Below are positions 35,392-45,235 of a stretch of 64,000 nt of DNA, in pieces; the first letter of the stretch is position 1; every line of letters begins with the position of its first letter. Where the stretch lies: positions 3,844,001 to 3,908,000 of the forward strand of contig NZ_CP007151.1 in assembly GCF_000830985.1 (NCBI RefSeq), read 5' to 3'. The translations under genes and the position numbers were made by a program. The stretch is from Marinobacter similis (lineage in GTDB: Bacteria > Pseudomonadota > Gammaproteobacteria > Pseudomonadales > Oleiphilaceae). The notes beneath the pieces are model-generated. The model was not told the DNA's origin, did no database searches, and saw only the letters and a list, made by a program, of their open reading frames with translations.

Positions 35392-36748
35392 ATGGGCGAT
35401 AGAAAACCTTTGAACACAATGAAAGACGAGCTGCTGCAAGAACTGGAACGGACTCGACAACGCACCCGGGCACTTATCACGTCGTTGCCGGAGGCGATGC
35501 TCGACGTGCCCTACCATCCAGGTGTAAACCCGCCGCTTTGGGAGATGGGGCATTCCGCGTTCTTCTACGAGGTCTTTGTGTTCAATCTTCTTGACGGTAT
35601 CGCCAGTTTCAATCCAGCCATGGATGATCTCTGGGACTCCTTCCATATTGAGCATCGGGATCGCTGGAGCCGTAATTTGTTTCCGGGGCGCGAGGAGACG
35701 CTGGCCTATTTCGATACCGTTTATGACCGGGTTGCGGAGCGTATTCTCAGCCAGTCACTGGATGACCGGACCCTGTATCTGAATCGTTACGCCATTTTCC
35801 ATCAGAACATGCACATAGAATCCATGATCTGGTGTCGTCAAACGGTCGGTTATACGGCACCGCCAGATGCAAAATCGATTCGACGGGCGCCTGGTGAACC
35901 TGTCACGGGCGATGCTTCATCCCGGCCGGACGCTGGGTGATCGGCATGCCCGGGGAGTCTGAGGCTTACGCGACGACAGATTTTGCCTTCGACAATGAGA
36001 AACCAAGATTTGAAGTTGAGCTGGATGCATTCGCCATCTCACGATTACCGGTGTCCAACGCCGACTTTCTGGTCTTTGTGGAAGACGATGGTTATCGGAA
36101 GCCCGAGTACTGGTCGTTTGGAGGCCGGAAGTGGCTTCAAACTGAAGTGGATGTGGCCCTGGTGCATGGCAGTACCGAACCTTTGGTCAGAGCGCCGCGT
36201 CACCCGCTTTACTGGCGCTGGCATGAATGCCAGTGGCAGGAGCGGGTGTTCGATCGCTGGCAACCGCTGAACGAAGACGCCGCCGTGACGCACATCAGCT
36301 ATTGGGAGGCGGAAGCATACTGTCGCTGGGCTGGACGGCGGTTGCCGTCTGAGTACGAATGGGAAGTCGCCGCGCTGGGCAATCGTCCGGAGGGGCCGTT
36401 CCAGCGTTATCCCTGGGGGAATGCACCTGCGGACGCCACCTTGGCCGACCTGGACGGCCAGGCTTTGGGCCAGAGCCCAGTCTACGATTACCCGGGGGGC
36501 GACAGCCCGTTTGGCTGTCGGCAGATGATTGGCGGCGTCTGGGAATGGACCAGCAGTCAGTTTTTCCCCTACGACGGTTTCAAGATCGATATGTATCCGT
36601 TCATGTCCACCCTGCAGTTTGGTGATCACAAGGTCACTCGGGTGGCAGCTGTGCGACGTCATCCTGCCTGATTCGGGGCACCTACCGGCAGGCATACTTG
36701 CCCCTGCGTAACGACGCCTTCACCGGGTTCCGCACCTGCGCACTCTGA
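35392..36748 (+). CDS. EgtB-like nonheme iron sulfoxide synthase (DinB + FGE domains), two frameshifts
   Basis: Protein of about 451 residues in the EgtB/SenA/SUMF1 group, enzymes joining a sulfur or selenium donor to a histidine betaine. The N-terminal DinB-like domain has the iron ligands: His in WEMGHSAFFYE and the HxxxHxE motif IFHQNMHIES. The C-terminal formylglycine-enzyme-like domain shows RRLPSEYEWEVAALG and GGVWEWTSSQF. Frames break near 35,935 and 36,637; the last frame gives GGSCATSSCLIRGTYRQAYL and FTGFRTCAL, the expected family ending at 36,748. No egtD or senB/senC is beside it, so the product is unknown. Confidence 0.75.
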
Positions 36749-36776
36749 GGTGTCGGGCCGGTCGCTTCCTGGTTTG

Positions 36777-38330
36777 TCAGTCGGGGCTGGGCTCGGCCCG
36801 GTGGATGATGTGGCTGGCGAGCGCGACACCGGTCTCGTCCATGGTCAGGTAGGCCTCGTTGGCGCCGGCTTCGCGGATCTGGTGCGCCTCGTCCGGGTAC
36901 ATGGTGTGGGCGACAATGTACCCCCGGAATCCGAGCTTGCGTAACATGCGCGCCGCAATCAGTTTACCTTCAATATCGCCCAGGGACAGGATGACAGAGT
37001 GTACGGCCGGCATATGCAGGCCATGCCAGAATGAAGCATCCTCGGCGTCGGCAAAGACCACGTTACGGCCCTGTTCCTGGTGCTTTAAGGCTTTGGCCGG
37101 ATCAGAATCCAGGCCCATCAGGTCGGTCTCATGTTTGGCAACCCAGTCGTAGGCGGCAGTCCCTGTGCGGCCCATGCCCATGATCAGCACCCGGGTATTT
37201 CCCACGGACAGTGGCTGCTCATCCGGGTGGTGTTTCTGGCCTTCAAACCGGCTCAGGCCAGCGGCATAGCGCTCGAAAATGGCGTGGGCGAACCGGTTAA
37301 GGGGCGCGGAAATCACAAACGAGATTGCCACCGAGATTGCCAGCGGTACCAGCCAGTCTGGCAACGCTACGCTGGCGACAATGAGGCCAAACTCGCTGTA
37401 GTTGGTCAGTGCCAGAGAGCTGAGAAAGCCACTCCGGGCCCGCAATCGGAACGCCAGCAGCAGAAAGAAGAACAACAGGCCTTTCAGCGGCAGGACCAGG
37501 GCGGCGACGATGGCAAAGATCAGTGATTGCTGATCAGGCAAGCCGCCGATGCCGATCTGTAAGAAGAAGCCAACCAGGAACATCTCCTTAACGCTCCACA
37601 GGGACTTGGACAGCTCCTGGGAGCGGGGATGGTTGGCGAGAATAGCGCCAAAAATCAATGCCCCCAGTTCCGAACTGAGCCCCACCGATTCAAAACCGTA
37701 ACCGCCCAGTACCAACGCCAGTAACAGGCCTAACAGAACCAGCAGCTCATCGTGGCCGCTGGCGTCCAAAAGGCGGAACAGCAGAGGACGTAGCAGTGGC
37801 AGGCCAAATACAATCAGCGCCCATTGCGAGGGCGTCTGGCCGGCGGCCAGGCTCATCACCACGAGGGCGATCAGGTCCTGCATGATCAGGATGCCGATGG
37901 CGACCCGGCCATGGAAGGCTCGCAGCTCCCGTTTCGATTCCAGCACCTTGGCTGCCAGTACGGTTGAGGAAAACGACAGGGCTATGGCCAGCATCAACGC
38001 CGTCTGCCAGGACAGGTCCATTAGCAGATACAACCCGGGGGCGAAAATCACACAGGTGATGGCAAAGTGCAGCAGGCTGCCACCAATGACTTCCGGGCTG
38101 ACGATGGACTTGAGCTTGAGTTTAAGGCCGACGGTGAACAGCAGGAGAAGCACGCCCAAGTGAGCGATGTGGCCAAGGGCATCGGTCGCCTCGATGGCAA
38201 GCCCGGTTACTGCGGACAGGCCGCTGAGCAGAAAACCTGCGGCGAGGTAGCCCACCAGGGGCGGTAGGCCAACGCCTTTGACCAGCAAACCAAGGGCAAA
38301 GGCAAATGAAATCCAGAGAGCTTCAGGCAT
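36777..38330 (-). CDS. Kef/YbaL-type cation:proton antiporter with RCK domain
   Basis: CPA2-family monovalent cation/proton antiporter of 517 residues. About 12 helices (PPLVGYLAAGFLLSGLSAVT; ALSFSSTVLAAKVLESKREL) are followed from about residue 375 by a TrkA-N/RCK nucleotide-binding domain starting TRVLIMGMGRTGTAAYDWVA. It probably exports K+ or Na+ for pH or osmotic control. It is complete and stands alone on the minus strand, convergent with the EgtB-like gene. No KefF/KefG-type partner is seen. Confidence 0.88.
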   Translation of the reverse strand: MPEALWISFAFALGLLVKGVGLPPLVGYLAAGFLLSGLSAVTGLAIEATDALGHIAHLGVLLLLFTVGLKLKLKSIVSPEVIGGSLLHFAITCVIFAPGLYLLMDLSWQTALMLAIALSFSSTVLAAKVLESKRELRAFHGRVAIGILIMQDLIALVVMSLAAGQTPSQWALIVFGLPLLRPLLFRLLDASGHDELLVLLGLLLALVLGGYGFESVGLSSELGALIFGAILANHPRSQELSKSLWSVKEMFLVGFFLQIGIGGLPDQQSLIFAIVAALVLPLKGLLFFFLLLAFRLRARSGFLSSLALTNYSEFGLIVASVALPDWLVPLAISVAISFVISAPLNRFAHAIFERYAAGLSRFEGQKHHPDEQPLSVGNTRVLIMGMGRTGTAAYDWVAKHETDLMGLDSDPAKALKHQEQGRNVVFADAEDASFWHGLHMPAVHSVILSLGDIEGKLIAARMLRKLGFRGYIVAHTMYPDEAHQIREAGANEAYLTMDETGVALASHIIHRAEPSPD

Positions 38331-38443
38331 AGGTCCGTCTTTTTTAACTCAGGGCTCTTGTTGCAAGGCTATCCTGTTTTGCTGGTCTGGTGTAGCCGCT
38401 GGTTGCAGAATCTCTCTGAATTTACTCGGAATATAGGACTTTC

Positions 38444-38472
38444 AAAAAAAAGCCCGGTCAAAAACCGGGCTT
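38444..38472 (-). terminator. Terminator of purD
   Basis: On the minus strand GCCCGGT-TTTTG-ACCGGGC, followed by eight T. It lies about 18 bp after the purD stop and ends the purHD operon. Confidence 0.88.
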
Positions 38473-38489
38473 CATATCCGTCAGTAGGA

Positions 38490-39775
38490 TCAGGATTGCT
38501 CGCGGGTGATGGCCCGGAAGGCAATGTCTTTGCGGTAAAAGACACCGTTCCACTGGATCTTTGCGGCCAGCTCGTAAGCACGCTGCTGGGCCTCGGTGAC
38601 GGTCTTGCCCAGGGCAGTGGCGCAAAGCACGCGTCCGCCGTTGGTGACCACCTGGTCACCCTGGAGTTTGGTGCCGGCGTGGAATACTTTTTCGCCCTCG
38701 GTCTCGGTTTCCGGCAGGCCGGAAATGGCGTCGCCCTTGTTGTAACTGGCGGGATAACCACCGGCTGCCAGTACGATGCCGACGGAGCACGATCGTCCCA
38801 GTCGGAGCGACACTGATCCAGTTTGCCGTCGATGGCGGCACCGCATAGCTCGACCAGATCGGATTGCATGCGCAGCATGATCGGCTGGGTTTCCGGGTCA
38901 CCGAAACGGCAGTTGAACTCGATTACCTTGGGAGTGCCGTTGCCGTCGATCATCAAGCCAGCGTAAAGGAACCCCTTGTAGGGATGACCTTCGGCGGCCA
39001 TGCCTTGCACGGTCGGGTAGATGACTTCGTCCATGATGCGCTGGTGCACATCGGCAGTTACCACCGGGGCCGGCGAGTAGGCGCCCATACCACCGGTGTT
39101 GGGGCCGGTATCTCCGTCACCCACCCGCTTGTGATCCTGGGAGGTAGCCATGGCCAGCACGTGCTCGCCGTCGACCATGACAATAAAGCTGGCTTCCTCG
39201 CCGTCCAGGAATTCCTCGATGACGACGCGGCTGCCGGCATCGCCAAAGGCATTGCCAGCCAGCATGTCGCGGATGGCATCCTCGGCTTCGGCCAGGGTCA
39301 TGGCGACGATGACGCCTTTGCCCGCGGCTAGGCCATCGGCCTTCACCACAATGGGCGCGCCCTGCTCACGAACGTAGGCCAGGGCCTCGTCGGCGTCGGT
39401 AAAGTTGGCGTAGGCCGCGGTCGGGATGTTCTGGCGGGCCAGGAAGTCCTTGGTGAAGGCTTTTGAACCCTCGAGCTGGGCGGCGCCGGCACTGGGGCCA
39501 AAGACCCGCAGGCCGCGCTCTTCGAACAGGTCAACAATACCAGCCACCAGCGGCGCCTCGGGCCCTACGATGGTCAGGCCAACGTGGTTAGTGGCGGCGA
39601 AGTTGGCGAGTCCGTCCAGGTCCATCACATCGATGTTGACGTTCTCAAGGCCTGGCTCACGCGCTGTACCGGCGTTACCCGGAGCAACAAAGACACGGTC
39701 GGCCTCGGGGGACTGGGCGGCTTTCCAGGCCAGTGCGTGTTCGCGGCCACCGTTGCCGATCACAAGAATGTTCAT
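38490..39775 (-). CDS. purD: Phosphoribosylamine-glycine ligase (GARS), frameshifted
   Basis: Second step of purine synthesis, joining glycine to phosphoribosylamine with ATP; about 428 residues. Start MNILVIGNGGREHALAW at 39,775. ATP-grasp features APIVVKADGLAAGKGV and the C-terminal EFNCRFGDPETQ are clear. Near 38,788 the frame changes; the correct one continues CSVGIVLAAGGYPASYNKGD and ends at 38,490. A missing base in a housekeeping gene suggests a sequencing error. It follows purH by about 27 bp. Confidence 0.93.
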
Positions 39776-39802
39776 GTTTGGAATCCTTTAGCTGGTCCGG
39801 AA

Positions 39803-41383
39803 TCAGTGACGGAAATGGCGCATGCCAGTGAATACCATGGCAATGCCATGTTCGTTGGCAGCGTCGATCACTTCCTGGTCGCGCATGGAGCCACCGGGCT
39901 GAATCACCGCGGTGATGCCGGCTTTGGCAGCCGCGTCAATGCCATCTCGGAACGGGAAGAAGGCATCAGAAGCCATAACCGATCCTTTCACTTCCAGGTT
40001 CTCATCCGCGGCCTTGATGCCGGCGATCTTGGCACTGTAGACCCGGCTCATCTGGCCTGCACCCACACCAATGGTGCGTCCTGCTTTGGCGTAGACAATG
40101 GCGTTGGATTTGACGTATTTGGCCACTTCCCAGGCAAACAGCAGGTCGTTGAGTTCGGCTTCAGAGGGCTGGCGTTCGGTCACGACTTTGACGTCGGCCA
40201 TAGCAACCATACCCAGATCACGATCCTGTACCAGCAGACCACCAGTCACTCTTTTGTAGTCCAGAGTCTGGGCTCGCTCGCCATTGAACTCGCCACATGC
40301 AAGTAGACGGACGTTCTTTTTGGCTGCCACCAGCTCAACAGCTTCAGGTGCGATGGTCGGAGCAATGATGACTTCAACGAACTGGCGGTCGATGATCGCC
40401 TTGGCCGTATCTGCGTCCAGCTCACGGTTGAAAGCAATGATGCCGCCAAATGCGGAAGTCGGGTCGGTGGCGAAGGCCAGATCGTAGGCCTGACGGATGT
40501 CGGTGCCAATGGCTACGCCGCAGGGATTGGCGTGCTTCACGATCACACAGGCCGGGTCGGCGAAGGGCTTAACGCATTCCAGCGCGGCATCGGTGTCGGC
40601 CACGTTGTTGTACGACAGCTCCTTGCCTTGCAGCTGTTTCGCGGTAGCGATGCAGGCTTCCTTCGGGTTGCGCTCGGTGTAGAACGCGGCGCGCTGGTGC
40701 GGGTTCTCGCCGTAGCGCATGTCCTGGACTTTCACGAACTGAGTGTTGAAGGTGCGCGGGAAGTCGGCGTTGTCGTTGTCTGGTGTGCGCCCGCCCAGAT
40801 AGTTGGCAATCGCGCCGTCATAGCCGGCGGTGTGTTCAAAGGCTTTGACCGCAAGGTCAAAACGGGTGCTGTAGGTCAGCTCACCGTCGTTATCTTCCAG
40901 CTCTTTCAGGACCCGGCTGTAATCCGAGGCGTTGACCACGATGGCAACATCGTTGTGGTTTTTGGCCGCGGCGCGGACCATGGTGGGACCGCCAATATCG
41001 ATATTCTCGATGGCCGTCGGCAAGTCGCAGTCCGGATTGGCGACGGTGTCCTCGAACGGGTACAGGTTCACCACCACCATGTCGATCGGGTTGATACCGT
41101 GCTCGCCCATCACCGTGTCGTCGGTACCCCGGCGACCAAGAATCCCGCCATGGATTTTCGGATGCAGGGTTTTAACCCGGCCGTCCATCATTTCCGGGAA
41201 GCCGGTATAGTCCGATACTTCGGTCACCGGAATGTTGTTTTCCTTCAGGAGGCGGAAAGTGCCTCCGGTGGAAAGCAGTTCGATACCGCGTTCGGTCAGG
41301 GCGCGGCCGAAATCTACGATGCCACTTTTATCACTGACGCTGATCAACGCGCGACGGACGGGGGAGTTAGCCTGGTTTACCAT
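39803..41383 (-). CDS. purH: Bifunctional AICAR transformylase/IMP cyclohydrolase
   Basis: Last two steps of IMP synthesis, 526 residues, full length. The N-terminal cyclohydrolase (VRRALISVSDKSGIVDFGRA) and the C-terminal transformylase with KSNAIVYAKAGRTIGVGAGQ and the terminal GMRHFRH are intact. Operon with purD downstream; fis and dusB upstream on the same strand. Confidence 0.97.
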   Translation of the reverse strand: MVNQANSPVRRALISVSDKSGIVDFGRALTERGIELLSTGGTFRLLKENNIPVTEVSDYTGFPEMMDGRVKTLHPKIHGGILGRRGTDDTVMGEHGINPIDMVVVNLYPFEDTVANPDCDLPTAIENIDIGGPTMVRAAAKNHNDVAIVVNASDYSRVLKELEDNDGELTYSTRFDLAVKAFEHTAGYDGAIANYLGGRTPDNDNADFPRTFNTQFVKVQDMRYGENPHQRAAFYTERNPKEACIATAKQLQGKELSYNNVADTDAALECVKPFADPACVIVKHANPCGVAIGTDIRQAYDLAFATDPTSAFGGIIAFNRELDADTAKAIIDRQFVEVIIAPTIAPEAVELVAAKKNVRLLACGEFNGERAQTLDYKRVTGGLLVQDRDLGMVAMADVKVVTERQPSEAELNDLLFAWEVAKYVKSNAIVYAKAGRTIGVGAGQMSRVYSAKIAGIKAADENLEVKGSVMASDAFFPFRDGIDAAAKAGITAVIQPGGSMRDQEVIDAANEHGIAMVFTGMRHFRH

Positions 41384-41466
41384 GAGTCACTTTCTTTGCT
41401 GGAGATGAACGAATAAGGGCCTCGCGAATCATTCCGGGAGGCCCTTAGCAAGTCAGGGTGTCTGGA

Positions 41467-41783
41467 TTATAGCAGACCGTACTGCTTCAGCTTCTTGCGG
41501 AGGGTGCCCCGATTCAGCCAAGCATGGTCGACGCCTTGGTCTGGTTGTTGCGGGTGTATTTCATCACCTGCTCCAGAAGCGGCGCCTCAACCTCGGACAG
41601 TACCAGTTGATACACCTCGGTTACTGGCGCTCCGTCCAGCTGGGCGAAATAGTTCTTCAGGGCAACTTCCACGCTGTCACGCAGGGTGACGCTGTTGCCG
41701 CTTCCATTGACGGTCTGAAGCTGGTGAATATCTTCATTGGCTGGGGTGCTTAGATTGTCGTGTGCCAAAGTCTCAGCGCTCAT
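41467..41783 (-). CDS. fis: DNA-binding protein Fis, frameshifted near the C-terminus
   Basis: Nucleoid protein that bends DNA and regulates growth-linked genes, about 105 residues. ATG 41,783 overlaps the dusB stop (ATGA). Read straight it stops after NQTKASTMLG in the Fis helix-turn-helix; adding one base near 41,516 restores LNRGTLRKKLKQYGLL, the canonical Fis C-terminus, and a stop at 41,467. The dusB-fis pairing is conserved in gammaproteobacteria. The break is almost surely an assembly error. Confidence 0.92.
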
Positions 41784-42778
41784 GCTGCGAATACCTCTCC
41801 ATTTCGTAAGCCTGCAAAATACTGTTGAATGCTGTCTTTCTGCTCCAGCGCATCGTCGATGGCGTTGAAGCGTTTGCGAAACTCTTTGCTCTGGTCGTGG
41901 GACTGCAAGTACCATCCCACGTGCTTTCTGGCGATGCGAACACCCATGGTTTCACCGTAGAAGCTGTGCAGCTCGGCCAGGTGTTCGATCAGAATCTGTT
42001 CCACTTCGCCCAGAGGTGGCTCTGCCAGATGCGTCCCGGTCTCCAGAAAGTGAAGAATCTCCCGGAAGATCCAGGGCCGCCCCTGGGCGCCACGGCCAAT
42101 CAGCAGGCCGTCCGCACCTGTGTGCTTGAGCACGTATTGGGCCTGCTCCGGTGTGGTGATGTCGCCATTGGCAAACACCGGAATACCAACCCGTGATTTG
42201 ACCTCGGCGATGGTGTCGTACTCTGCTTCACCGTTGTACTTGTCCGCCCGGGTGCGACCGTGGATCGCCAGCGCCTGAATGCCAGCATCCTCGGCCATTC
42301 TGGCAATGATCGGGGCGTTCCGGTTGTCCCGGTCCCAGCCGGTGCGCATTTTAAGTGTGACCGGGATGTCCACCGCGTTCACGACCGCCTTCAGGATCTC
42401 GTTGACCAGCGCTTCATCTTTCATCAGGGCAGAGCCCGCGGCCTTGTTGCAGACCTTCTTGGCGGGACAGCCCATGTTGATGTCGATGATCTGGGCGCCG
42501 AACTCAGCGTTCTGTCGGGCGGCGTCGGCCAGCATGTCCGGGTCTCCGCCGGCAATCTGCACCGACCGGGGCTCTGGCTCACCGTCGTGGTTGAGTCGGG
42601 TCTGCGACTTTCGGGTATGCCAGAGCCTGCTGTCCGCTATCACCATTTCCGATACCGCAAGACCTGCCCCCATCCTTCTGCACAGCAGTCGAAACGGTCG
42701 GTCTGTCACGCCGGCCATGGGCGCAACTATTAGCGGGTTGGGCAAGGTGTACGGCCCGATTTTTGCCGTCGGCAGCAT
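41780..42778 (-). CDS. dusB: tRNA-dihydrouridine synthase B
   Basis: Flavoenzyme reducing uridine to dihydrouridine in tRNA D-loops, 332 residues from ATG 42,778 (MLPTAKIGPYTLPNPLIVAP). The substrate and FMN motifs PMAGVTDRPFRLLCRRMGAG and the catalytic Cys in NMGCPAKKVCNKAAGSAL are present. A longer frame to 42,889 lacks family support. Coupled to fis by a 4-bp overlap. Confidence 0.95.
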   Translation of the reverse strand: MLPTAKIGPYTLPNPLIVAPMAGVTDRPFRLLCRRMGAGLAVSEMVIADSRLWHTRKSQTRLNHDGEPEPRSVQIAGGDPDMLADAARQNAEFGAQIIDINMGCPAKKVCNKAAGSALMKDEALVNEILKAVVNAVDIPVTLKMRTGWDRDNRNAPIIARMAEDAGIQALAIHGRTRADKYNGEAEYDTIAEVKSRVGIPVFANGDITTPEQAQYVLKHTGADGLLIGRGAQGRPWIFREILHFLETGTHLAEPPLGEVEQILIEHLAELHSFYGETMGVRIARKHVGWYLQSHDQSKEFRKRFNAIDDALEQKDSIQQYFAGLRNGEVFAA

Positions 42779-43003
42779 GATCTGAGTCCGTGTCACAGCG
42801 GGTTGAGCAAACGTCGGATTCGAACGACTGTTCAATAAATAATCGATCGAGGTTCCGAAGGGCGCTAATGATACCGCCGGGTGGGACATGATTGAAGGGG
42901 CAGGAACACGAAAAAACTGATTATTTTTCGTGCTTTTTGGTTGACTTTTGTTCTCCGTGGTGAGGATCGATGTTCACTGTCGAGTGAACACTTGCTTACC
43001 ACT

Positions 43004-44248
43004 TCAGGGTGTATAGGGGCGGAAGTTCAGGTTGTAATTTACTGCATCCTTGCCAGGATCGCGGATGTCGATGGCGATCCGGACCGGGGTGTCCTTGGGC
43101 ATGGCACTGAGATTCTGACCCTCGCCGGCAAGGTACTCGTCTGGGGTAAAAATGCTTTGCGCTACCACATCACCATTCAGGTTGGAGAAGGTCAGGGCAA
43201 TGGCCGGGAATGGTTGCTCGAAGTCGGCACGGTTGATGATTACCGCGTTCACTACCAGCTGGCTACGATTGTCCGGATCGGTTCGAACGACCAGTTTGCG
43301 GCTCTGGATGGCATCGACATTAATCAGCGGTTTGAGCTCACAGCCGGCGATGGCACACCCTTTTTCATAAAACGGGCGCAGCTCAGGGATGGCGGAGAGG
43401 CGGTCAAATTGGAACCAGGTTACCTGCGCCACTAGAATGCCAATCAGCGACAAAACCGCCACCGACCATATGACTGTCCGCAGCTTGCCTGAATTCTCGC
43501 CCCGGACCGATACCGGTTCCCGGCGGAGATTGTCGTAGGGCAGGGTGGCCGCCATGGGCTCGCCCAGCTGGTCGTCCTCGGCATCGAAGTCAAACTCTTT
43601 GTCGTTGCCGAACGGCTCGTAGAAGTCGTCAGCTTGCTCGACTTGCGGTGCCGTCTGGGCCGGCTCAGCCTCGGCCTCCAGCTCGAAATCCGGAGTTATG
43701 TCCGGATCAAAGCTCGGGTCGAAGGTTGGCTCGACGGTTTTGTAAGAATCGTCGGGTTCCGGCTCCGAGGCCTGCGCTTTTTCTGAAGGCGAGGGTTCAG
43801 GGGCCGGATTGCTGGCGGGTTTGGCGGTTTCCTGCAGGATGGCTTCGGCCCAGCTTTCATCCACGTCTTTGGTGGTGCCGTCGTCTACAGCATCCTGGAA
43901 ATTGGTGCCGCTTTGACCATCCATGGTGCGGAAGCTATCGCTAAGTTCGTCGTCTGAGAACGTCAGCTTGGTACCGGCGTAGGGCTCTTCACTGGCGTCT
44001 TCCTCGGGGTTGTCGGCGAACACGAAGTCTTCTTCAGGGGCACGATAGTCTCCGGAGGCCTCCGGCTCGGTCTGAACCGGTGCCGGTTTCGAGCTGCTCC
44101 GGGGCATCACCTGATGTTCAATGGCGTTGAATACCGACAAGCAGTTCCCGCAGCGGACCTTGCCCTTGGCAATACCAAGTTGTTCATCCGTTACCCGGAA
44201 CCGGGTCTCGCATTTTGGGCATTGGGTCTGCAGGCTGCTTGAGGTCAT
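43004..44248 (-). CDS. Zinc-ribbon and DUF3426 membrane protein
   Basis: Protein of 414 residues. The N-terminal MJ0042-type zinc ribbon has CPKCETRFRVTDEQL with CGNC further on; a long acidic Pro/Glu-rich linker (residues 50-235) follows; one helix (TVIWSVAVLSLIGILVAQVT) leads to a DUF3426 domain. Function unknown; it sits between prmA and dusB, as in many gammaproteobacteria. The acidic linker suggests a flexible cytoplasmic part. Confidence 0.85.
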   Translation of the reverse strand: MTSSSLQTQCPKCETRFRVTDEQLGIAKGKVRCGNCLSVFNAIEHQVMPRSSSKPAPVQTEPEASGDYRAPEEDFVFADNPEEDASEEPYAGTKLTFSDDELSDSFRTMDGQSGTNFQDAVDDGTTKDVDESWAEAILQETAKPASNPAPEPSPSEKAQASEPEPDDSYKTVEPTFDPSFDPDITPDFELEAEAEPAQTAPQVEQADDFYEPFGNDKEFDFDAEDDQLGEPMAATLPYDNLRREPVSVRGENSGKLRTVIWSVAVLSLIGILVAQVTWFQFDRLSAIPELRPFYEKGCAIAGCELKPLINVDAIQSRKLVVRTDPDNRSQLVVNAVIINRADFEQPFPAIALTFSNLNGDVVAQSIFTPDEYLAGEGQNLSAMPKDTPVRIAIDIRDPGKDAVNYNLNFRPYTP

Positions 44249-44309
44249 GCTTCGTTCCTGAAAGCGACGGGGCTACGAGTGCGCAGTTTAGTCGCTAAGG
44301 CACTGTTCG

Positions 44310-45206
44310 TCATCCGTTGTGGCGCCGTCCTGTGAGGCGTATCCATTCCTCGCGTTGCTCGGGCTCGTCCATAATGAACCAGGGTTCATAGGCTGCCATT
44401 ACTTCGCGGGCCTGATGGGACAGAATTCCGGACAGGACCAGATCGCCACCGGGCTTGGTCAGCTTGGCCAGGTGCGGTGCCAGGCCGATCAAAGGCTGGG
44501 CCAGAATGTTAGCGAGCATGACGTCCACTTGAGCGTTGGGCTCGTTTTCCGGCAGGTACAGATTGAGCCGGTCATCGGCAACGCCGTTGCGTCGGGCATT
44601 TTCGCGGCTGGCATCCAGTGCCTGGGGGTCGGTGTCGACGCCCACCACATGATCTGCGCCGAGCAACAGAGCAGCCAGGCCGAGGATACCGGAGCCGCAG
44701 CCATAATCGGTTACTTGCCGATTCTGCATGTCCTGGCCGTCGAGCCACTCCAGGCACAGGGCCGTGGTCGGATGGGTGCCGGTGCCGAAGGCCAGGCCGG
44801 GATCCAGCATCAGGTTGGCGGCGTCGGGGTCCGGGGCATCGTGCCAGCTAGGCACGATCCAAAGGCGTTCGCCAAATTTCAGGGGCTCGAAATCGTCCAT
44901 CCACGCCCGTTCCCAGTCTTTGTCTTCGACCAGGGTGACGTCAATGTCTGGGAGGGTTTGCTGGGTGGCCTGGTGCCAGGCGTCTCGAACATCGGCGCAC
45001 AGTTGGTCAATGTCCCGGTCGGACTGGAACAGCCCGGTAACGGTCGTCTGACTCCACAGCGGTGTGGTGCCCGGATCAGGCTCGTACAGTGGTTGGTCAG
45101 CGGCGTCTTCCATGGAGACGGCATCAGCGCCCATCTCCATGAGCAGATCTTCCAGCTGATCGGCGTTATCCGGGTCAGCTGGGATCTGTAGTTGTATCCA
45201 GGGCAT
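44310..45206 (-). CDS. prmA: Ribosomal protein L11 methyltransferase
   Basis: SAM-dependent enzyme trimethylating L11, 298 residues. SAM motif I: VTDYGCGSGILGLAALLLGA; TGTHPTTALCLEWL upstream and DVMLANILAQPLIGL (NPPF-like region) after. Start ATG 45,206 (MPWIQLQIPADPDNADQLED). It lies 29 bp from the accC stop, in an operon run with accBC upstream. Confidence 0.95.
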   Translation of the reverse strand: MPWIQLQIPADPDNADQLEDLLMEMGADAVSMEDAADQPLYEPDPGTTPLWSQTTVTGLFQSDRDIDQLCADVRDAWHQATQQTLPDIDVTLVEDKDWERAWMDDFEPLKFGERLWIVPSWHDAPDPDAANLMLDPGLAFGTGTHPTTALCLEWLDGQDMQNRQVTDYGCGSGILGLAALLLGADHVVGVDTDPQALDASRENARRNGVADDRLNLYLPENEPNAQVDVMLANILAQPLIGLAPHLAKLTKPGGDLVLSGILSHQAREVMAAYEPWFIMDEPEQREEWIRLTGRRHNG

Positions 45207-45235
45207 AGAGGTTCCTGCGGTGACGATGCAGGACG

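Noticed and set aside
39584..41416. Plus-strand frames of 240 and 294 residues
   Set aside because: Antisense to purD and purH, with no domain and no ribosome-binding site.
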